DNA from: VXNE01 sp964518405
GTDB taxonomy: Bacteria > Pseudomonadota > Gammaproteobacteria > Pseudomonadales > Azotimanducaceae
Length of the DNA: 27,571 bases
Assembly: GCA_964518405.1 (NCBI GenBank)
Contig: CAZFGB010000209.1
Span: 1-27,571, forward strand
Direction of reading: 5' to 3'
The stretch's first letter is position 1. Each line of letters begins with the position of its first letter. Below, in pieces: positions 23,864 through 27,571 of this stretch. A model generated the notes under the pieces. It saw only the letters and a list, made by a program, of their open reading frames with translations, searched no databases and was not told the origin of the DNA. The translations under genes and the position numbers were made by a program.

Positions 23864-24342
23864 GGCTTCGCTGCTACGCCTTCGCGCTGCTCGTGCTCGG
23901 TATTGACCAGTGGACGAAATACATGGCAAGCGAACACCTTTCCTACGGGGCGGAGGTGGACTTGTTGCCGTTCCTGTCCTGGAAGCTGGTGTACAACACG
24001 GGCGCGGCGTTCAGCATGTTCGCGGATGGTGGCGTCTGGTCGCGATGGGCGCTGTCCGGGCTGGCGGCGGCCTTCGCCGTCTTTCTCGTGAACGAGATCC
24101 GCAAGCTCGAGCGCGGTGCCGGCTGGTACGGCTTCGCCTGCGCCTGCATTGCGGCGGGCGCCGCGGGCAACCTGGCGGACAGGCTGAGGTTCGGGCACGT
24201 GATCGACTTCGTCTTCGTGCACTACGAGGCGTTTCGTTTTCCGGTCTTCAACGTTGCGGACTCGGCGGTCACCATCGGCGCGGCCATCTGGATCGCGTTG
24301 GTGGTGACGCGGTCGATGTCCGGCGCGCGCGGGACTCCGTGA
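23860..24342 (+). CDS. lspA: Lipoprotein signal peptidase (signal peptidase II)
   Basis: This 160-residue inner-membrane aspartyl protease removes signal peptides from prolipoproteins. The catalytic aspartates are Asp116 in GHVIDF and Asp134 in FNVADSAVTIG. GNLADRLRFG and VYNTGAAFSMF are other conserved segments. Four membrane helices are apparent. The start ATG overlaps the ribF stop. A much longer open frame in the same phase reaches upstream through ribF but is a shadow. The usual downstream genes fkpB and ispH are absent, and pilin genes follow after 120 bp. Confidence 0.95.
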   Translation: MRLRCYAFALLVLGIDQWTKYMASEHLSYGAEVDLLPFLSWKLVYNTGAAFSMFADGGVWSRWALSGLAAAFAVFLVNEIRKLERGAGWYGFACACIAAGAAGNLADRLRFGHVIDFVFVHYEAFRFPVFNVADSAVTIGAAIWIALVVTRSMSGARGTP

Positions 24343-24462
24343 TCGGGCATCCGGCTTACGCGAACTGCCTGACAGATCACACAAGTATTCGGTGTATTGA
24401 CGCCTGCAACGCTTGGCTGGCCGGATATACCGTATGCATATGCGGGAGCGGAGTCGAAGTCG

Positions 24463-24912
24463 GTGGCCAAGGGATTCACGCTCATCGAACTGATGGCGGC
24501 GCTCGGGATTCTCGCGATCCTGGCCGCGCTCGCGTCACCCCTGTATAGCCGTTATAGCCTAGGGGCGCACCGGACGATGGCACAGGCCGATCTCCTGCGC
24601 TGCGCCCAGGGCATGGAGCGCCATGCGAGCCTTGCCTTCTCCTATCGGTCGGCGGTCGATGCGGATGGCGACGGTATCGGCGAAACGGACCTTGGTCCGG
24701 TGACGCCCAATATCTGCGCGCCGACATCGACCCACTATCGGATCGACCTGGTGGATGCCGGCGTCGAGGGTTTCCTGCTTCGGGCGAGTCCGGTCCGGTC
24801 CGGCAATGCGGTAGACGGGGATGGCGACCTGGCGCTCGACGCGTTCGGCGGACGATTCTGGGATCGCAACGACGACGGGGACTTTGGTGCCCGCGAAGAC
24901 ACGTGGAGCTAG
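24463..24912 (+). CDS. Type IV minor pilin, PilE-like
   Basis: The GTG at 24463 is chosen because GGAG lies 9 nt upstream and the product then begins with a classic short prepilin leader, M-A-K-G/F-T-L-I-E-L. Cleavage comes after Gly and a glutamate sits at mature position 5. The hydrophobic assembly helix (MAALGILAILAALASPLYSRY) follows. The region RTMAQADLLRCAQGMERHASLAFSYRSA resembles PilE-type minor pilins. The C-terminal half has Asp/Gly-rich DADGDGIGETD and DRNDDGDFG segments that could bind calcium. An ATG at 24397 would add 22 residues before the leader and is unlikely. It overlaps pilV by 10 bp. Confidence 0.82.
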   Translation: MAKGFTLIELMAALGILAILAALASPLYSRYSLGAHRTMAQADLLRCAQGMERHASLAFSYRSAVDADGDGIGETDLGPVTPNICAPTSTHYRIDLVDAGVEGFLLRASPVRSGNAVDGDGDLALDAFGGRFWDRNDDGDFGAREDTWS

Positions 24913-25424
24913 GAGGCCCGAGCCGGGCGAGCGGTGTCACCCTGACGGAAACCCTTGTCGCGATCCTGGTCATGAGCACCGCCGCCCTTGGCCTTGCCGG
25001 GCTGCAGGCCGAGAACCTGCGCGCGAGTCGGGAGGCGCATGTTCGCACCGTCGCGGTGCAGCGCGCCGCGGACATGCTCGATCGCATCCGGGCGAACCGC
25101 GAAGTCGGCGTGGGCGGATTCGAGGTCGATGCGGGGCCGCCAAGCTTGGAAGACTGTCTGCGCGCCCCGTGCGATCCGGCAACGATGGCGCGCTTCGACA
25201 TCGCCGTCTGGAAATGCGCGCTCGGCGCCTGGCGCGATGCCGTTGCCTGCAGGCGAATTCGGGAAGCGGGCGCGTTGGCGGACGCCGACGCGATGCCCGG
25301 ACTGCCGGGAGGCGATGGCGCGGTCGGCATGGATTCCGCTTTGGGCCTGGTTACCGTCACCGTGTCTTGGCGCGGGACCGGTGGCGTCTCTCGCTCGCAA
25401 ATCTCGATCGCAAGCAGGATGTGA
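24903..25424 (+). CDS. pilV: Type IV pilus assembly protein PilV
   Basis: This 173-residue minor pilin has a prepilin leader ending in Gly (SRASG/VTLTETLVAILVMSTAALGLAGLQ), with glutamate at mature position 5. The following LRASREAHVRTVAVQRAADMLDRIRANR is typical of PilV. Minor pilins prime pilus assembly and take part in adhesion. The GTG at 24903 overlaps the previous gene. No other in-frame start lies before the leader. Paired cysteines (EDCLRAPC, WKC, ACRR) suggest disulfides. Confidence 0.85.
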   Translation: MELGGPSRASGVTLTETLVAILVMSTAALGLAGLQAENLRASREAHVRTVAVQRAADMLDRIRANREVGVGGFEVDAGPPSLEDCLRAPCDPATMARFDIAVWKCALGAWRDAVACRRIREAGALADADAMPGLPGGDGAVGMDSALGLVTVTVSWRGTGGVSRSQISIASRM

Positions 25425-25442
25425 ACAAATATAAATAAACTA

Positions 25443-26512
25443 TTGAAAATTCGTCGTATTGAATTCGACAAGCGGATTGGCGCATCGCTGATCGAGTTGA
25501 TGCTGGCGCTGGGACTTGGCGCTCTCGTGGCGGCCGGCGCGGCTCGGCTGTTCGCCGACAGCCAACGCGCTTACGCGCTTCTCAATGCCCAGACGCGCAT
25601 GCAGGAGTCCGCCCGTCAGGCGCTCGACTTCATCGCCCGCTCCGTTCGCTTGGCCGGTTACCTGGGCTGCATGTCGTCGCCGGATGCGGTGCGGAATACG
25701 CTGAACGGGTCGTGGGATGCGATGTTCGAGATCGATGTCAGCGTGCCGTGGAAGCCTTCGACGGGACCGATGCGCTTGGCACGCCGGATAGCTGGACGCC
25801 GAGTCTGTCGGCGCTGCCGCGGCAAGGCGCCCGGAGCGCGTTCGCCCGCGGCCGGGGTATCGAAGTAAGCGCGGTCTTGCCCCTGACCGACGTGCTGGTC
25901 TTGCGGCGGCTCGCGGTGCCGGGAGCGCGCATCGCGGGGGCGGTGGCGCCCGACGGGTTTCCGCTGGTCGAAGACGACGGCGAACTGGACATCGATGCCG
26001 GTGACTTCGCCGTCATCTCGGATTGCGGGCAGGCGGCGCTGTTCCGCGTCAGCCGGGTGGAGCGGGGAGACGGCGTCGCTACCCTGGTCCGTACGCCGGG
26101 CAGCGAGCTGTTCGACAACGCGGCGGGCGTATCGCTATCCGATACGGGCGCGCACTACGGGAGTGCGTCCTCTCCGGAAGGCGCGGCGGTCTTTGGCGTC
26201 GTTACGGAAATCTACTTCATCGCCCGCGGGACGGGACGCAACAATGTCGGATCCGCCCCGTTCTCGCTGTGGCGAAAGACGACGACGGATGCGCCGGTGG
26301 AACTGATCCAGGGAATCGAGGATATGCAGGTGCGCCTGGGCCTCGACGGGAATGGCGACGGCGCGGTGGAACGCTACGCGCTTCCCGGTGACGCCGTGGG
26401 TCAGGACGTGAGATCGATCGATGTGCGGGTGACGGCGAACAGCGTGGATGTCGTCGAAGGCCCCGAGCCGATGCGCCGCACGTTTTCGCGCGTGGTCGCG
26501 CTCAGGAACTGA
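25443..26512 (+). pseudogene. pilW: pilW, interrupted by a one-base deletion
   Basis: Two overlapping frames make up one PilW. The first (TTG at 25443) gives the prepilin leader and helix (KRIGASLIELMLALGLGALVAAG) and the conserved SARQALDFIARSVRLAGYLGC, up to MFEIDVSVP. The second frame continues with VEAFDGTDALGTPDSW to the end near 26512, including IYFIARGTGRN and a DGNGDG segment. Adding one G beside position 25748 (CCGTGG to CCGGTGG) restores V-P-V-E-A-F and a continuous frame of about 356 codons. No slippery heptamer is seen, so programmed frameshifting is unlikely. It may be a true mutation or a sequencing error. The leader region before the TTG is unusually AT-rich and lacks a clear ribosome binding site. 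Confidence 0.82.
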
Positions 26513-26518
26513 CGCGGG

Positions 26519-27052
26519 ATGCCGGCCGCGCCCGTCGTCCCTCCTGTTGACGCCCTGCCGTTGAGGCAGGACGGCATCGCGTTGTTCATATGCCTGGTTG
26601 TCCTGCTGGTCCTCGGCGTGGCGGGAACGTCGGCTTCCCAGACGGTGTCCCTGGAGGCGCGCATGGCGCGCAACGGGCACGACGGCGAACTCGCGCTGCA
26701 GGCGGCGGAGTCGGCGTTGCGGGAGGGAGAGCGGCTTCTTGTTTCGCGGGGGTTCGACCCCGATGCGCCGGGCTTCCATGAAGGTACGGCTTTCGGCGCG
26801 CCGAAGCCCTGGGCGCTTCCGGAGACCTGGCGAGACACGGGGAGTCGCGTGGCGACGCCGCTGGCCGGCGCGGCGGCCCCGCCGCGATTCGTCGTCGAAC
26901 GGATCGCCTTGGGGGCGGAGTTGGGCGGCATGGAAGTGTTCAGGGTCACGGCGCGCGCCGTCGGCGGGACGCGTCATGCGCGCGTCCTGCTTCAGAGCAC
27001 ATTCGCGCCGGCCGCGGGAAGGATGTCGTGGCGGGAACTGAAAGCCCCTTGA
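26519..27052 (+). CDS. pilX: Type IV pilus assembly protein PilX
   Basis: This 177-residue protein has a PilX-type N terminus: a hydrophobic helix (ALFICLVVLLVLGVAGTSA) after QDGI, then SLEARMARNGHDGELALQAAESALREGE, which is characteristic. Like other PilX proteins it lacks the strict glutamate at mature position 5. The start ATG lies 6 bp after the pilW stop. The stop is separated by one base from the stop of the convergent FimT-like gene. The usual next gene, pilY1, is not in the window. Confidence 0.85.
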   Translation: MPAAPVVPPVDALPLRQDGIALFICLVVLLVLGVAGTSASQTVSLEARMARNGHDGELALQAAESALREGERLLVSRGFDPDAPGFHEGTAFGAPKPWALPETWRDTGSRVATPLAGAAAPPRFVVERIALGAELGGMEVFRVTARAVGGTRHARVLLQSTFAPAAGRMSWRELKAP

Positions 27053-27053
27053 G

Positions 27054-27571
27054 TCAAGCTGATTGCGGACACCTGACCGGTCGGCCGCGCGCGTCTTCGA
27101 CGATGCCGTCACCGTCGCCGTCGCGAGCATGCCGCACGCGCGCCTGGGCGTTGATGACGATCTGTCGCGCGAACTTGGGATCGCCGCCCTGCGGACAATA
27201 CAGGAAGTTCCCGTTCTGCCAGTCCGTCAGACCGCTGGGCCGAATCATGAGGTAACTCCTGTTGCGGAACGAGCGCCAGTAGAATCGGTCGTCTTGCCCG
27301 AGCGGCGGCAACCGGCGAAGGAGCATGTCTCCGCCATCGAAGCGCCCGTTTGCGTTCTCGTCCAGGAAAACCAGCGCGCCGTTGTGCCAGGTGTTGCGCC
27401 GGCCGCAGCTTTGTTCTTGCGAGGGGTGCCCCCTCGCGCTGCTGTTTTCTGCGAGGGATTCCCTCGCGCTGCTATTTTCTGCGAGGGATTCCCTCGCGCT
27501 GCTATTTTCTGCGAGGGATTCCCTCGCGCTCCCTGGCCGAGGGCTCCCCGGCTGGGGGCTCTGTCCGGGGT
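27054..27571 (-). CDS. FimT/GspH-type pseudopilin, N terminus beyond the window
   Basis: Only the C-terminal part is present. The readable portion has TWHNGALVFLDENANGRFDGGDMLL, YLMIRPSGLTDWQNGNFLYCP and RQIVINAQARVRHARDGDGDG, all typical of the GspH/FimT domain of minor pseudopilins. The frame stays open to the window edge, well upstream of the ATG at 27326, which is internal. In that stretch it reads through a palindromic repeat array, giving ARESLAENSS three times, then ARGHPSQEQ. The insertion sits just before a Cys (QSCGRRNTWHNG), in the loop that varies among FimT proteins. The N-terminal leader and helix should lie right of the window. Confidence 0.8.
   Translation of the reverse strand, partial: PGQSPQPGSPRPGSARESLAENSSARESLAENSSARESLAENSSARGHPSQEQSCGRRNTWHNGALVFLDENANGRFDGGDMLLRRLPPLGQDDRFYWRSFRNRSYLMIRPSGLTDWQNGNFLYCPQGGDPKFARQIVINAQARVRHARDGDGDGIVEDARGRPVRCPQSA
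27419..27571 (-). repeat. In-frame palindromic repeat array in the FimT-like gene
   Basis: Hairpins lie at 27419-27437 (GCGAGGGG-TGC-CCCCTCGC on the plus strand) and at 27451, 27481 and 27511 (GCGAGGG-ATT-CCCTCGC). The three 7-bp hairpins repeat every 30 bp. Read on the minus strand, the array has the same orientation and the same codon phase (AGC GCG AGG) as the helicase array. A leader related to the others (CAGCCGGGGAG ... GGGAGCGCGAG) fills 27528-27571. Confidence 0.93.

Noticed and set aside
24365..24385. CRP/Vfr-type site before the pilin genes
   Set aside because: Only one half-site (TCACA) is present; the other half does not match.
25715..25765. Programmed ribosomal frameshift in pilW
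   Set aside because: No slippery heptamer is found, and a single missing base explains the break simply.

Overview
The window is GC-rich chromosomal DNA from a gammaproteobacterium, probably an uncultured lineage. This rests on gene order: ispB, divergent rplU-rpmA-obgE-proB, rpsT, murJ-ribF-lspA and then a minor-pilin cluster is the arrangement known from Pseudomonas and relatives. The ileS, fkpB and ispH genes that normally lie in this block are missing here. No phage, integrase or insertion sequence is visible.

Layout. 279-4487: a two-gene RND efflux system (adaptor, pump). 4544-5497 (minus): an Rpn/PD-(D/E)XK-family protein with an internal 12-bp tandem repeat and a DUF4351-like tail. 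5787-10171: a two-gene DNA-repair operon, a FAN1-like VRR-NUC nuclease overlapping an XPD/DinG-like iron-sulfur helicase with an N-terminal nuclease domain, behind a TATAAT promoter with a LexA-like operator. 10347-11768: pyruvate kinase. 11819-15139: an exported MORN-repeat protein and a membrane Ser/Thr kinase. 15186-16268 (minus): a TolB-like/TPR protein and a 62-residue protein. 16375-16451 (minus): tRNA-Pro(CGG). 16560-24342: ispB, ribosomal proteins L21, L27 and S20, ObgE, ProB, MurJ, RibF and LspA. 24463-27571: pilE-like, pilV, pilW (one-base frameshift) and pilX, then a convergent FimT/GspH-type pseudopilin that runs off the window.

The main unusual signal is a family of short palindromic repeats, about 20 hairpin units in the window. 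The unit is a 7-8 bp stem (GCGAGGG(G)/(C)CCCTCGC), a variable 3-4 nt loop and a purine-rich spacer, repeated every 29, 30 or 33 bp. It follows a shared leader, roughly AGCC..GGG(A/T)GCGCGAG. Arrays lie between the helicase and pyk and between proB and rpsT. They also lie in frame inside two proteins: the helicase (about residues 687-727) and the FimT-like pseudopilin. A decayed single copy sits in the linker of the Ser/Thr kinase. This resembles the in-frame palindromic elements of Rickettsia in behaviour but not in sequence. The array beside rpsT is partly bounded by a 10-bp direct repeat that includes the rpsT stop codon, which suggests insertion or segmental duplication.

All functions are assigned by reading motifs and recalled family features. 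No database search was run.
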